Positions 40,015 to 48,986 of a stretch of 64,000 bases of DNA are shown piece after piece. Both the position numbers and the translations under genes were made by a program. Location of the stretch: assembly GCA_016790965.1 (NCBI GenBank), contig JAEUNZ010000026.1, positions 25,814 to 89,813 on the forward strand, given 5' to 3'. A model generated the notes under the pieces. It had not been told where the DNA came from, did no database searches, and saw nothing but the letters and a program-made list of their open reading frames with translations. Source of the stretch: SSSZ01 sp016790965. GTDB taxonomy: Bacteria > Pseudomonadota > Gammaproteobacteria > Burkholderiales > Rhodocyclaceae. How positions within the stretch are numbered: position 1 is the first letter of the stretch; every line of letters begins with the position of its first letter.

Positions 40015-42234
40015 ATGACCGATATCGCCATCGCCAACCTCAGCCGCCGTCGTTTCCTCCAGGGCAGCGCCGGGCTTACCCTCGGCTTCGTCCTGCCCAC
40101 GGCAATCGCCGCCAATGCCGGCCCCGGCAAGGCCGGGGAGGGGCTGGCTGCCCCCGTCACCTTTGAGCCCAATGCCTTCCTGCGCATCGGCGCCGACAAC
40201 ACCGTGGCCGTCCTCTCCAAGCATCTGGAAATGGGCCAGGGCACCTACACCGGCCTCGCCACCCTGGTCGCCGAAGAACTGGATGCGGACTGGAAGACCG
40301 TGCGCGTCGAAGGCGCCCCGGCCGATGCCAAGCGCTACAACAACCTCTTCTGGGGCCCGGCCCAGGGCACCGGCGGCAGCACCGCCATGGCCAATTCCTG
40401 GGAGCAGATGCGCAAGGCCGGCGCCGCCGCCCGCGCCATGCTGGTGAGCGCCGCCGCCAAGCAGTGGAAGGTGCCGGCCAGCGAGATCGTGGCGCACGAC
40501 AGCGTCGTCAGTCATCCGGCCTCCAAGCATCGCGCCACCTTCGGCCAACTGGCCAAGGCTGCGGCGGCCGAGGCCGTGCCTAGCGATGTCACACTCAAGG
40601 ACCCGAAGGACTTCCGGCTCATCGGCAAGAAGGCCAACCGCCGCGACTCCGCCGACAAGACCAACGGCAAGGCCCAATTCACCCAGGATGTCTTCCTCCC
40701 TGGCATGCTGGTGGCCGTGGTGGCCCACCCGCCCCGCTTCGGGGCGACGGTGAAATCCTTCGACGCCGCCCGCGCCAAGGGTGTGAAGGGCGTCGTCGAG
40801 GTGGTGCCCATTCCCCAGGGCGTCGCCGTGCTGGCCACCGATACCTGGGCCGCCAAGAAGGGCCGCGATGCCCTGGCCGTGGTCTGGGACGACAGCAAGG
40901 CCTTCAAGCTGGGCAGCGCCGAAATCCTCGACCGCTATCGCGAGTTGGCCAAGACCCCCGGCCAGGTAGCCCGCAGCGAGGGCGATGCCGACGCCGCCTT
41001 CGCCAAGGCGGCCAAGGTGGTGCGGGCCAGCTACGACTTCCCCTACCTCGCCCACGCCGCCATGGAACCCATGAACTGCGTCATCCGCCTGAGCGCCGAC
41101 GGTTGCGAGGTGTGGAACGGCGAGCAGATGCACACCGGCGACCAATACGCCCTGGCCGGCCTTTTCGGTTTGAAGCCCGAGCAGGTCACCATCCATACCC
41201 TCTACGCCGGCGGCAGCTTCGGCCGTCGCGCCAGCAAGGACGCCGACTACGTGCTGGAGGCCGCCCACATCGTCAAGGCCATCAACGGCAAGATATCTGG
41301 CAACCCCGCGGTCAAGCTCGTCTGGCTGCGGGAGGACGACATGCGGGCCGGCTACTACCGGCCGCTCTTCCACCACGCCCTGGAGGCGGCCATCCACGCC
41401 GACGGCAAGCTGGCCGGCTGGCGCCACCGCCTGGTGGGGCAGTCCATCCTGATCGGCTCCCCCTTCGAGAAAATGCTGGTCAAGGACGGCATCGACGGCG
41501 TCTCGGTGGAAGGCGCCGCGAACCTGCCCTACGCCATCCCCAACCTCAAGGTGGACCTGCACACCCCCAGCGACATCGGCGTTCCGGTGCTGTGGTGGCG
41601 TTCGGTGGGGTCTTCCCACACGGCCTTTTCGACCGAAGCCTTCCTTGACCAGGTGGCTGCAGCCACGGGCAAGGACCCGGTGGCCCTGCGCCTGGAACTG
41701 CTGGCTGCCCACCCGCGCCACGCCGGCGTCCTCAAACTGGCCGCCGAGAAGGCCGGCTGGGGTACGCCCTTGAAGCCGGGCAAGGCCGGCGAGCGCCGCG
41801 GTCGGGGCGTGGCGGTCCATGAATCCTTCCACTCCTACGTCGCCCAGGTGGCCGAGGTGACCGTGGCCAAGGACGGCAGCGTGCGGGTGGACCGCATCGT
41901 CGCCGCCGTCGATTGCGGTGTCGCCATCAATCCGGACAACGTCCGCGCCCAGGTGGAAGGCGGCGTCGGCTTCGCCCTTTCCGCCGTGCTCTACGGCGAA
42001 ATCACCCTCAAGGACGGCCAGGTGGAGCAGGACAACTTCGGCAACTATCCCCTGCTGCGCATCAACGAAATGCCCCGGGTGGAAGTGCACATCGTGCCCT
42101 CCGCCGCTCCGCCCTCGGGCATCGGCGAACCCGGCGTGCCCCCCGTGGCGCCGGCAGTCGCCAACGCCATCCTGGCGGCCACGGGCAAGGCCTTGACCCG
42201 GCTGCCCCTGCGTACCGTCGAACTGGCGGCCTGA
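40015..42234 (+). CDS. Molybdopterin-binding large subunit of a molybdenum hydroxylase (IorB/CoxL-like)
   Basis: A 739-residue catalytic subunit of a xanthine-dehydrogenase-family enzyme. GAGAG at 40004-40008 sets the ATG at 40015. An ATG at 40009 is in the same frame. A Tat signal (LSRRRFLQGSAGLTLGFVLP) marks export of the folded cofactor-loaded protein to the periplasm. Molybdopterin-contact motifs such as KHLEMGQGTYTGLATLVAEE, PAQGTGGST, YAGGSFGRRASKD and GIGEPGVPPVAPAVANA (the C-terminal motif contains the probable catalytic glutamate) are present. It probably oxidises an aldehyde or N-heteroaromatic substrate. Which one is not shown. XdhC and a nucleotidyltransferase downstream mature its cofactor. 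Confidence 0.9.
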   Translation: MTDIAIANLSRRRFLQGSAGLTLGFVLPTAIAANAGPGKAGEGLAAPVTFEPNAFLRIGADNTVAVLSKHLEMGQGTYTGLATLVAEELDADWKTVRVEGAPADAKRYNNLFWGPAQGTGGSTAMANSWEQMRKAGAAARAMLVSAAAKQWKVPASEIVAHDSVVSHPASKHRATFGQLAKAAAAEAVPSDVTLKDPKDFRLIGKKANRRDSADKTNGKAQFTQDVFLPGMLVAVVAHPPRFGATVKSFDAARAKGVKGVVEVVPIPQGVAVLATDTWAAKKGRDALAVVWDDSKAFKLGSAEILDRYRELAKTPGQVARSEGDADAAFAKAAKVVRASYDFPYLAHAAMEPMNCVIRLSADGCEVWNGEQMHTGDQYALAGLFGLKPEQVTIHTLYAGGSFGRRASKDADYVLEAAHIVKAINGKISGNPAVKLVWLREDDMRAGYYRPLFHHALEAAIHADGKLAGWRHRLVGQSILIGSPFEKMLVKDGIDGVSVEGAANLPYAIPNLKVDLHTPSDIGVPVLWWRSVGSSHTAFSTEAFLDQVAAATGKDPVALRLELLAAHPRHAGVLKLAAEKAGWGTPLKPGKAGERRGRGVAVHESFHSYVAQVAEVTVAKDGSVRVDRIVAAVDCGVAINPDNVRAQVEGGVGFALSAVLYGEITLKDGQVEQDNFGNYPLLRINEMPRVEVHIVPSAAPPSGIGEPGVPPVAPAVANAILAATGKALTRLPLRTVELAA

Positions 42235-42461
42235 AATGAAACGACCCCCACGCTCATCAGTATCGCGGAGGGCTTGCCCTGCATGGCAAGCCCGTCTCGG
42301 CGGCGCAAAGCAGCACTTTGCCAATTCCCGCCTCAACTCCCCCAAGGGGGTGCAGGCGTTCCACGGCCAGCGATGCATGGCTGGCCGGCTTCGCTGGCGC
42401 GGAGCAGTGCTCCGCGAAACCCCAGCTACGCCCTTCGGGGCGGCCCTTCAGGAGGCCTGAC
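42225..42461 (+). repeat. Structured intergenic element between the large subunit and xdhC (copy 2)
   Basis: The spacer begins at the upstream stop and ends at the xdhC ATG. Stem 1 is GGGCTTGCC (42270-42278), loop CTGCAT, GGCAAGCCC (42285-42293). Further hairpins are GCAAAG/CTTTGC, CCCCC/GGGGG, CGGCCAGC/GCTGGCCG and CGCGGAGC/GCTCCGCG. It ends with CTTCGGGGCGGCCC and the Shine-Dalgarno GGAGG (42451-42455), six bases before ATG. Flanking direct repeats are GGCGGCCTGA (42225-42234) and GGAGGCCTGA (42451-42460). It shares its layout, the CTGCAT loop and the 3' end with the element before gltD. Stem sequences differ but pair. Confidence 0.75.
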
Positions 42462-43490
42462 ATGGACAGCCTCGACACCCAAGTCCTCGACGCCGCCCGC
42501 CGCTGGGCCGGGGCGGGACACCGCTTCGCCCTGGTCACCGTGGCCCGCACCTGGGGTTCGGCTCCCCGCCCGCCCGGCGCCTGGATGGCCCTGCGCGACG
42601 ACGGCATGGTCCAGGGCTCCGTTTCCGGCGGCTGCCTCGAGGACGATCTCATCGCCCGCATGGCTGCCGGCGAATTCGCCGGAGAAACCCCGCAAGTCGT
42701 GCGCTACGGCGTCACCGCCGAAGAAGCCCGGCGCTTCGGCCTGCCCTGCGGCGGAACGGTGGAACTGGTCATCGAGCCGGCGCCCGACGCTGCGGAGCTG
42801 GAGGCGCTGGCTACCCGCATCACTGCCGGCCAGCTTGCCCTGCGTACCGTGGATCTCGCCAACGGTACCACGACCGTCGGCACCGGCAGCCGTGGCGATG
42901 CCATGGCCTGGGACGGCCAGCGCCTCGTCACCGTGCACGGCCCGGCCTGGCGCCTCCTTCTCATCGGCGCCGGCCAGATCTCCCGCTTCCTGGCCCCCAT
43001 GGCCCAGGCCCTCGGCTACCAGGTGCTGATCTGCGACCCGCGGGTGGAATACACCGCGGAATGGGACGTGCCCGGCGCTACCCTGGTCCCCGGCATGCCG
43101 GACGATGTGGTCGTCGAACTTGCCCTCGACCCCCACAGCGCCGTCGTCGCCCTCACCCACGATCCCAAGCTCGACGACCTGGCCCTGCTCGAAGCCCTCA
43201 AATCCCCGGCCTTCTACGTCGGCGCCCTCGGCTCCCGCGCCAACAACGCCAAGCGCCGAGAGCGGCTGCTGCAATACTTCGACCTTTCCGAAGCCGAAAT
43301 CGCCCGCCTCTACGGCCCCGTCGGCCTGGCCATCGGCAGCCACACCCCGCCGGAAATCGCCGTCGCCATCCTGGCCGAGATGACGGCGGTGAAGAACGGC
43401 GTTGTCGCCCGGTCCGGCCAGATGCTGTCCGCCTGCGAAGCTTCGCCGCCTAGTGCGCCCCTACTGAGCGCCGGCTGCCAAGTCGGCTGA
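42462..43490 (+). CDS. xdhC: XdhC-family molybdenum cofactor maturation protein
   Basis: A 342-residue cytoplasmic accessory protein of the XdhC/CoxI family. These bind molybdenum cofactor, help to sulfurate it and insert it into the hydroxylase. The N-terminal XdhC_CoxI domain has TWGSAPRPPGAWMAL and GSVSGGCLEDDLI. The C-terminal NAD(P)-binding Rossmann-like domain contains LLIGAGQISRFLAPMA and PAFYVGALGSRANNAKRRE. The start is set by GGAGG at 42451. It belongs to the hydroxylase operon and is followed two bases later by a nucleotidyltransferase gene. Confidence 0.93.
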   Translation: MDSLDTQVLDAARRWAGAGHRFALVTVARTWGSAPRPPGAWMALRDDGMVQGSVSGGCLEDDLIARMAAGEFAGETPQVVRYGVTAEEARRFGLPCGGTVELVIEPAPDAAELEALATRITAGQLALRTVDLANGTTTVGTGSRGDAMAWDGQRLVTVHGPAWRLLLIGAGQISRFLAPMAQALGYQVLICDPRVEYTAEWDVPGATLVPGMPDDVVVELALDPHSAVVALTHDPKLDDLALLEALKSPAFYVGALGSRANNAKRRERLLQYFDLSEAEIARLYGPVGLAIGSHTPPEIAVAILAEMTAVKNGVVARSGQMLSACEASPPSAPLLSAGCQVG

Positions 43491-43492
43491 GC

Positions 43493-44068
43493 ATGGGCGA
43501 CATCGTCGGCATCCTCCTGGCCGCCGGCAGCGGCAGCCGCTTCGGCGGCAACAAGCTGCTGCACCCGCTGGCCGATGGCACGCCCCTGGGTGTTGCCTCG
43601 GCACGTTCCCTACGTGCCGCCCTCGACCGCGTCGTCGCTGTCACCCGTCCCGGTGACGACAAACTCGCCGACCTGCTGGCCAAAGCGGGGTGCGAGGTGA
43701 TCGTCGCCCATGAGGCAGCTCAAGGCATGGGTCACAGTCTGGCCGCCGGGGTGCGGGCAGCGCCGGACGCAGGCGGATGGATGATCGCCCTGGGGGACAT
43801 GCCTTGCATCAAGCCGGAAACTCATCGCTTGATTTCGCAGGCGCTCCAGGCGGGAGCTTCCATCGTCGCGCCGGTTTGCAACGGTGTGCGCGGTCATCCG
43901 GTGGCGTTTGGGGCCAAGTGGTACTTGGGTTTGTCGACACTGCGTGGAGATACAGGCGCAAGGGCGCTCATCCGGAGAGCAGGCTTGGAGTTGCGGCAAA
44001 TCGAGGTGAGAGACCGCGGGATTGTCGAGGATGTCGACGTCAAATCCGAAGGCGGTGTGGCGATTTGA
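43493..44068 (+). CDS. Molybdopterin nucleotidyltransferase (MobA/MocA-like)
   Basis: A 191-residue cytoplasmic enzyme of the MobA-like NTP transferase fold. LLAAGSGSRFGGNKLLHP is the nucleotide-binding G-rich loop, and LGDMPCIKPETHRLI carries the metal-binding aspartate (LGDMP). GVRGHPVAFG and DVDVKSEG are typical near the C-terminus. As the partner of XdhC, it likely adds CMP (MocA) or another nucleotide to molybdopterin for the hydroxylase. The start lies two bases after the xdhC stop. Confidence 0.88.
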   Translation: MGDIVGILLAAGSGSRFGGNKLLHPLADGTPLGVASARSLRAALDRVVAVTRPGDDKLADLLAKAGCEVIVAHEAAQGMGHSLAAGVRAAPDAGGWMIALGDMPCIKPETHRLISQALQAGASIVAPVCNGVRGHPVAFGAKWYLGLSTLRGDTGARALIRRAGLELRQIEVRDRGIVEDVDVKSEGGVAI

Positions 44069-44312
44069 CCGGAAGTGAATCACTTGCGGGTGATGACGCG
44101 ATCAAGGCGGTGTCTGCAACGCGCTCTAAGCGGCAATTGCCGACTTGAGCAGGCAGGACGTTCGGGAACGTTTGTCACGATCCTTAGGAATGGCGCAGGC
44201 CTTTTTCGGGAGAGCAGTGTTTAAGGAGTGCGGACTCGGAGGTGGTGCGCCAGTTCGGGGAGCGCTATGCTCAAATCGGTTCGCGGGCCCGACCCGTCAC
44301 CTATTGCCTCCC

Positions 44313-44897
44313 ATGAACTTCCTCGCCCACGCCTTTCTCGTCGGTGACGATCCCGCCCTGGTGGTCGGGGGCGTCGTTGGCGACTGGATCAAGGGAGCGC
44401 TGCCCGGTTCGCTGCCCGAGGATATTGCTCGGGGAGTGGCGCTACATCGGGCGATCGACGCTTTCGCCGAATCCCAGCCCGCCTTCCGCCGTAGCCGCGG
44501 GCGTATGTCGGCCGAGCGGCGCCGCTACGCCGGCGTCCTCGTGGACATTTTCTACGATCACCTTCTGGCCCGGGACTGGGATGCGCTGCACCCGGAGTCC
44601 CTGGGTAGTTACTGCTCCGGCGTCTACGCCGCGATCGGCGGCCGCCTCGACGACCTTCCCGAGTCGGCGCGCCAAGCGATGGTCTTGATGGCCCGCGAGA
44701 ACTGGCTGGGCAGCTATGCGGGGGTCGAAGGCATTGCCGACGTCCTGGCGCGTATGGCGCGTCGGGCCCGCCAACCCAATCCCCTGGCCGGTGGCGAAGA
44801 CGACTTCATCCTCGACTCCGCCGGGTTCGCCGAGGATTTTCGCGACTGGCTACCCGACGCCCAGGGATTTGTCGCGCGCTGGCTGCAGGCCGGGTGA
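44313..44897 (+). CDS. acpH: ACP phosphodiesterase
   Basis: A 194-residue enzyme of the AcpH family, which removes the 4'-phosphopantetheine group from acyl carrier protein. The opening MNFLAHAFLVGDDPALVVGG and GDWIKG match the family (HD-like metal site H6, D12, D24). HRAIDAFAESQPAFRRSR, GVLVDIFYDHLLARDW and ENWLGSYAGVEGI also fit. The ATG at 44313 is preferred over an upstream start because the extension is not conserved. The 244 bases before it hold no gene. A weak TATGCT at 44266 is a possible -10. Confidence 0.88.
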   Translation: MNFLAHAFLVGDDPALVVGGVVGDWIKGALPGSLPEDIARGVALHRAIDAFAESQPAFRRSRGRMSAERRRYAGVLVDIFYDHLLARDWDALHPESLGSYCSGVYAAIGGRLDDLPESARQAMVLMARENWLGSYAGVEGIADVLARMARRARQPNPLAGGEDDFILDSAGFAEDFRDWLPDAQGFVARWLQAG

Positions 44898-44955
44898 CCA
44901 GGCGCTTGGTGGGGTGCGCATCGCAGACGCATTGGGCGGGTAGCCCACTGCCGCG

Positions 44956-45495
44956 TCAGGCGTAAGCCTTGATCTGGGAGGAAGGGGGGCCGGCAATCGC
45001 CCCATAGGCGCGTTCGACCGCTGCCCGGCGGTCGTCTTCGGGCTCTACTTCGCGGGCCTTGTCGGTCAGTTCCATCAGCGCCTCGCGGGCCATCTGATCG
45101 GCCGCGGCGGCCACTGCGTGGTCCTGTCCGGACGGGTCGGCCGGGGCCAGGGCGGCGCGGCGGATGGCGTCCGCGCGACGCAGCGTTTCCTCGGGGGTTC
45201 TTCCCGGGGCGGTGGTGCTGATGGTGACTTCACCGCCGACCGCATAATTGACGCCATCCGGCCCGCGTTGGTAGGTGAAGCCCGCCCCAGATACGGCCAA
45301 GCCGCCCGCCGCCGCGATGTGGGCCTGTTCGTGCCGGCGAACCTCCTGATCGCGGGCTTTCAGCTTCCGGATGACTTCCTCGTCTTCCGCGCTCAGGCGG
45401 CCGTCCGATGGGTCAGGTGCCCGTCTTCCCTTGGCGCGTCCGGCACTGAACGCGTCATAAAGCGAAGCAACGGGGCCGAAGCCGGAGATATGCAT
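44956..45495 (-). CDS. SprA-family putative metalloprotease
   Basis: A 179-residue protein with HEQAH at residues 55-59 (EVRRHEQAHIAAAGG), a variant of the HExxH zinc-protease motif, and then AGFTYQRGPDGVNYAVGGEV. This is the SprA-related putative metalloprotease family (PF12118). No signal peptide is evident, so it could act in the cytoplasm or be secreted by another route. It stands alone, convergent to acpH. The substrate is unknown. Confidence 0.8.
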   Translation of the reverse strand: MHISGFGPVASLYDAFSAGRAKGRRAPDPSDGRLSAEDEEVIRKLKARDQEVRRHEQAHIAAAGGLAVSGAGFTYQRGPDGVNYAVGGEVTISTTAPGRTPEETLRRADAIRRAALAPADPSGQDHAVAAAADQMAREALMELTDKAREVEPEDDRRAAVERAYGAIAGPPSSQIKAYA

Positions 45496-45854
45496 GGCAA
45501 GGTCTGCGATGACTCTGAACTGTCTAACCTAGGACAAAATGACGGTTGGGGGAAGTCGCCTAGTAAGGTTCGCACTGTTTGACCGGGGATGGGACGCTTT
45601 CAGTTCATCATGCTTGCACCGTCGTGAAGCGCCGGATTGCGCGTCGTCACCCATGTTGTGCAATTGGAGACGGCAAAGTCGGCGGCCGTTCTTCCGAAGC
45701 ACGGCGAAGGTCCTACAGGCGAGGCCGATTGGAGATCGCTAGGCCTGGTCCCTGAGGCTTGGCACCGCAAGTGCATGCCCTAAGGCAGGGTCGCCCGGAA
45801 CGCCCCGGAGACTATCTCCTTCAATGATCAAGCAAGCGGCGTACGCCTGAAGCG
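45496..45854. other. Gene-free region, 359 bases
   Basis: This lies between the divergently leaving 5' end of the SprA-family gene and the 3' end of cusA. I see no conserved coding region, RNA gene or clear terminator. The left end should hold the minus-strand promoter of the SprA-family gene, but no strong -35/-10 pair is visible. The last 60 bases form the cusA tail. Confidence 0.5.
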
Positions 45855-48800
45855 TCACTTTGCCAGGCGACGCTGCTGGATCAGGGCGTAGATTGCCGGA
45901 ATCACCGCCAGGGTGAGGATGGTTGATGAGATCATCCCGCCCACCATGGGCGCGGCGATGCGGCTCATGACTTCCGATCCGGTGCCGCTGCCCCAGAGGA
46001 TGGGCAGCAGGCCGGCCATGATGGCGGTAACGGTCATCATCTTGGGGCGCACCCGCTCCACGGCCCCTTCCATCACGGCGGCGTAGAGGTCGGCGGCAGT
46101 GGGGACGGTGCCTGCCGCAAGGCACCGCGTCTTCACGCCCTCCCAGGCGTGGTCCAGGTAGATGAGCATGACGACGCCGGTTTCCGCCGCCACCCCGGCC
46201 AGCGCGATGAAGCCGACCGCCGCCGCCACGGAAAGGTTGTAGCCCAGCGCCCACATCAGCCACACCCCGCCGACCAGGGCGAAGGGCACCGAGAGCATGA
46301 CGATCAGCGTCTCGGTGATGCGCCGGAAGTTCAGGTAGAGGAGCAGGAAGATGATCAGCAGGGTCACCGGCACCACCACCTTCAGCTTGGCCAGAGCCCG
46401 CTCCATGTATTCGAATTGGCCGCTCCAGGCGACGTAGGTGCCGGGGGTGAATTTCACTTTTTCCTGCACGGCCTTCCTCGCCTCGGCGACGTAGGAGCCG
46501 ATGTCGCGGTCGCGGATGTCCACGTAGATGTAGGCGGAGAGCAGGGCGTTTTCCGTGCGGATGGCGGGGGCGCCGGTGGTGATCTGAACCTTGGCGAGTT
46601 GGCCGAGGGGCACCATGGCCGCTGCCCCGCCCATCTCCCCGGCCACCGGCACCAGCACCTCGCGGGCGATGCGTTCCGGGTCGCTGCGGGCATCGCGGGG
46701 GTAGCGGACGACGACGCCGAAGCGTTCGCGGCCCTCGACGGTGGTGGTCACCATCTCGCCACCCAGGGCGGTGGTGATGACGTCCTGCACTTCGCCGACG
46801 GTGAGGCCGTAGCGGGCCAGGGCCGTGCGGTCGGGAACGATGTCCAGGTAGTAGCCACCGGTGAGGCGTTCTGCGAAGGCACTGGTGGTGCCTGGAACGG
46901 CCTTGACCACGGCTTCGATTTCCTTGGCCAGGCGCTCCATTTCGGCCAGGTCCTTGCCGAAGACCTTGATGCCGATGGGGGTGCGGATGCCGGTGGAGAG
47001 CATGTCGATGCGCGCCTTGATGGGCATGGTCCAGGAATTGGCGACGCCGGGGAATTGCAGGGCCTTGTCCAGCTCGGCGATGAGCTTGTCTGTGGTGAGA
47101 CCGGGGCGCCATTCGGATTCCGGCTTCAGGTTGATCACCGTCTCGAACATCTCCAGGGGCGCCGGGTCGGTGGCGGTCTGGGCGCGGCCGGCCTTGCCGT
47201 ACACCGAGGCCACCTCCGGGAAGCTCTTGATGATCTTGTTCTGGGTCTGCAGCAGTTCCGCCGCCTTGGTTACCGACAGGGCGGGCAGGGTGGTGGGCAT
47301 GTAGAAGAGGGTGCCTTCGTTCAAGGTCGGCATGAACTCGCTGCCCAGGCGGCTGGCGGGGTAGACGGTGACGGCCAGGGCGACGACGGCGAGCGCCACG
47401 GTGGCCAGCTTCGCCCGCATGACGGCGGCGATGACCGGCCGGTAAAGGCTGATGAGGACCCGATTCACCGGGTTCTCGGCTTCCGGTTTGATGTGACCGC
47501 GGATGAAGACGAGCATCAGCACCGGCACCAGGGTCACCGACAGGAAGGCGGCTGCCGCCATGGCGAAAGTCTTGGTCCACGCCAGCGGTGCGAAGAGCCG
47601 GCCCTCCTGGGCCTCCAGCGTGAAGACGGGGAGGAAGGAAACGGTGATGATGAGGAGGCTGAAGAACAGCGCGGGTCCGACCTCCTTGCACGCTGCGATC
47701 ATGGCTTCGGTGCGGGATTCGCCAGGCTGCAAGCGTTCGAGATGCTTATGGGCGTTCTCGATCATGACGATGGCGGCATCGATCATGGCGCCGATGGCGA
47801 TGGCGATGCCGCCCAGGCTCATCAGGTTGGAATTGATGCCGATGGCCCGCATGCCGATGAAGGCGGCGAGGATGCCCACCGGCAGCATGACGATGGCGAC
47901 CAGGGCAGAGCGCACGTGGAGCAGGAAGACGACGCACACGAGGGCGACGATCAGGCTCTCCTCGGTCAGCGTCCGCTTCAGGGTGTCGATGGCCCGATGG
48001 ATCAGTTCGGAGCGGTCATAGACGGTTTCGATGGTGACCCCGGTCGGCAGCCCGGCGCCGATCTCGGCCACCTTTTCCTTGAGGTTGGCGATGACTTCAA
48101 GGGCGTTCTGGCCGTAACGGGCCATGGCGATGCCCGACACCACCTCGCCTTCGCCGTTCAATTCGGTGAGGCCCCGGCGCTCGTCGGCCACCAGTTCGAC
48201 GCGGCCGATGTCCCGCACCAGCACGGGCGTGCCGCCCTGGGCTTTCAACACCAGGTTCTCGATGTCCGCCTTGCCGGTGAGGTAACCGCGGCCCCGTACC
48301 ATGTATTCGGTTTCCGCCATCTCCAGGGTGCGGCCGCCGACATCCCGGTTGGAATTGCGGATGGTCTCGGCCACCTGCATCAGAGGAATGCCGTAGGCCT
48401 TGAGCTTGACCGGGTCCACGGTCACCTGGTACTGCTGGACGAAACCGCCGATCGAAGCCACCTCGGCGACGCCGGCCGCCTTGGTCAGCTGGTAGCGGAT
48501 ATACCAGTCCTGCAAGGTGCGCAGCTCGGCGAGCGTGCGGTCCTTGGCCAGCACGGCGTACTGATAGACCCAGCCGACGCCGGTGGCGTCGGGACCCAGG
48601 GTGGGGGTCACCCCCTTGGGCAGGCGGCCGGAGACGGCGTTGAGATATTCCAGGACCCGGGACCGGGCCCAGTAGATGTCGGTGCCGTCCTCGAAAATGA
48701 CATAGACGAAGCTCGCGCCGAAGAAGGAAAAGCCCCGCACCACCTTGGACTTGGGCACCGAGAGGAGCGCCGTGGTCAGCGGGTAGGTGACCTGGTCCTC

Positions 48801-48983
48801 CACCACTTGGGGCGCCTGGCCGGGATATTCGGTGTACAGGATGACCTGGACGTCGGAGAGATCGGGAATGGCATCCAGGGGAGTCTTCAGCACCGACCAG
48901 ATGCCGGCGACCACCACGAAGACGGTGGCCAAGAGGACCAGGAAGCGATTCCTGGCCGACCAGTCGATGAGCGCGTTGAGCAT
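45855..48983 (-). CDS. cusA: Copper/silver RND efflux pump CusA
   Basis: A 1042-residue heavy-metal RND permease (HME family). It exports Cu(I)/Ag(I) from periplasm and cytoplasm through CusBC. The TM4 segment GAMIDAAIVMIENAHKHLE is the HME signature, and methionine-rich spots FMPTLNEGTLFYMPTTLP and ARIDMLSTGIRTPIGI correspond to the metal-relay methionines known from E. coli CusA. The third relay position appears to be leucine in ARYGLTVGEV, which should be checked by alignment. It follows cusB after three bases and is the last gene of the cus operon. Confidence 0.94.
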   Translation of the reverse strand: MLNALIDWSARNRFLVLLATVFVVVAGIWSVLKTPLDAIPDLSDVQVILYTEYPGQAPQVVEDQVTYPLTTALLSVPKSKVVRGFSFFGASFVYVIFEDGTDIYWARSRVLEYLNAVSGRLPKGVTPTLGPDATGVGWVYQYAVLAKDRTLAELRTLQDWYIRYQLTKAAGVAEVASIGGFVQQYQVTVDPVKLKAYGIPLMQVAETIRNSNRDVGGRTLEMAETEYMVRGRGYLTGKADIENLVLKAQGGTPVLVRDIGRVELVADERRGLTELNGEGEVVSGIAMARYGQNALEVIANLKEKVAEIGAGLPTGVTIETVYDRSELIHRAIDTLKRTLTEESLIVALVCVVFLLHVRSALVAIVMLPVGILAAFIGMRAIGINSNLMSLGGIAIAIGAMIDAAIVMIENAHKHLERLQPGESRTEAMIAACKEVGPALFFSLLIITVSFLPVFTLEAQEGRLFAPLAWTKTFAMAAAAFLSVTLVPVLMLVFIRGHIKPEAENPVNRVLISLYRPVIAAVMRAKLATVALAVVALAVTVYPASRLGSEFMPTLNEGTLFYMPTTLPALSVTKAAELLQTQNKIIKSFPEVASVYGKAGRAQTATDPAPLEMFETVINLKPESEWRPGLTTDKLIAELDKALQFPGVANSWTMPIKARIDMLSTGIRTPIGIKVFGKDLAEMERLAKEIEAVVKAVPGTTSAFAERLTGGYYLDIVPDRTALARYGLTVGEVQDVITTALGGEMVTTTVEGRERFGVVVRYPRDARSDPERIAREVLVPVAGEMGGAAAMVPLGQLAKVQITTGAPAIRTENALLSAYIYVDIRDRDIGSYVAEARKAVQEKVKFTPGTYVAWSGQFEYMERALAKLKVVVPVTLLIIFLLLYLNFRRITETLIVMLSVPFALVGGVWLMWALGYNLSVAAAVGFIALAGVAAETGVVMLIYLDHAWEGVKTRCLAAGTVPTAADLYAAVMEGAVERVRPKMMTVTAIMAGLLPILWGSGTGSEVMSRIAAPMVGGMISSTILTLAVIPAIYALIQQRRLAK

Positions 48984-48986
48984 GGG

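Noticed and set aside
45521..45540. TGTC-N8-GACA near the 5' end of the SprA-family gene
   Set aside because: Only four bases per arm, no known operator fits, expected by chance in this amount of sequence.
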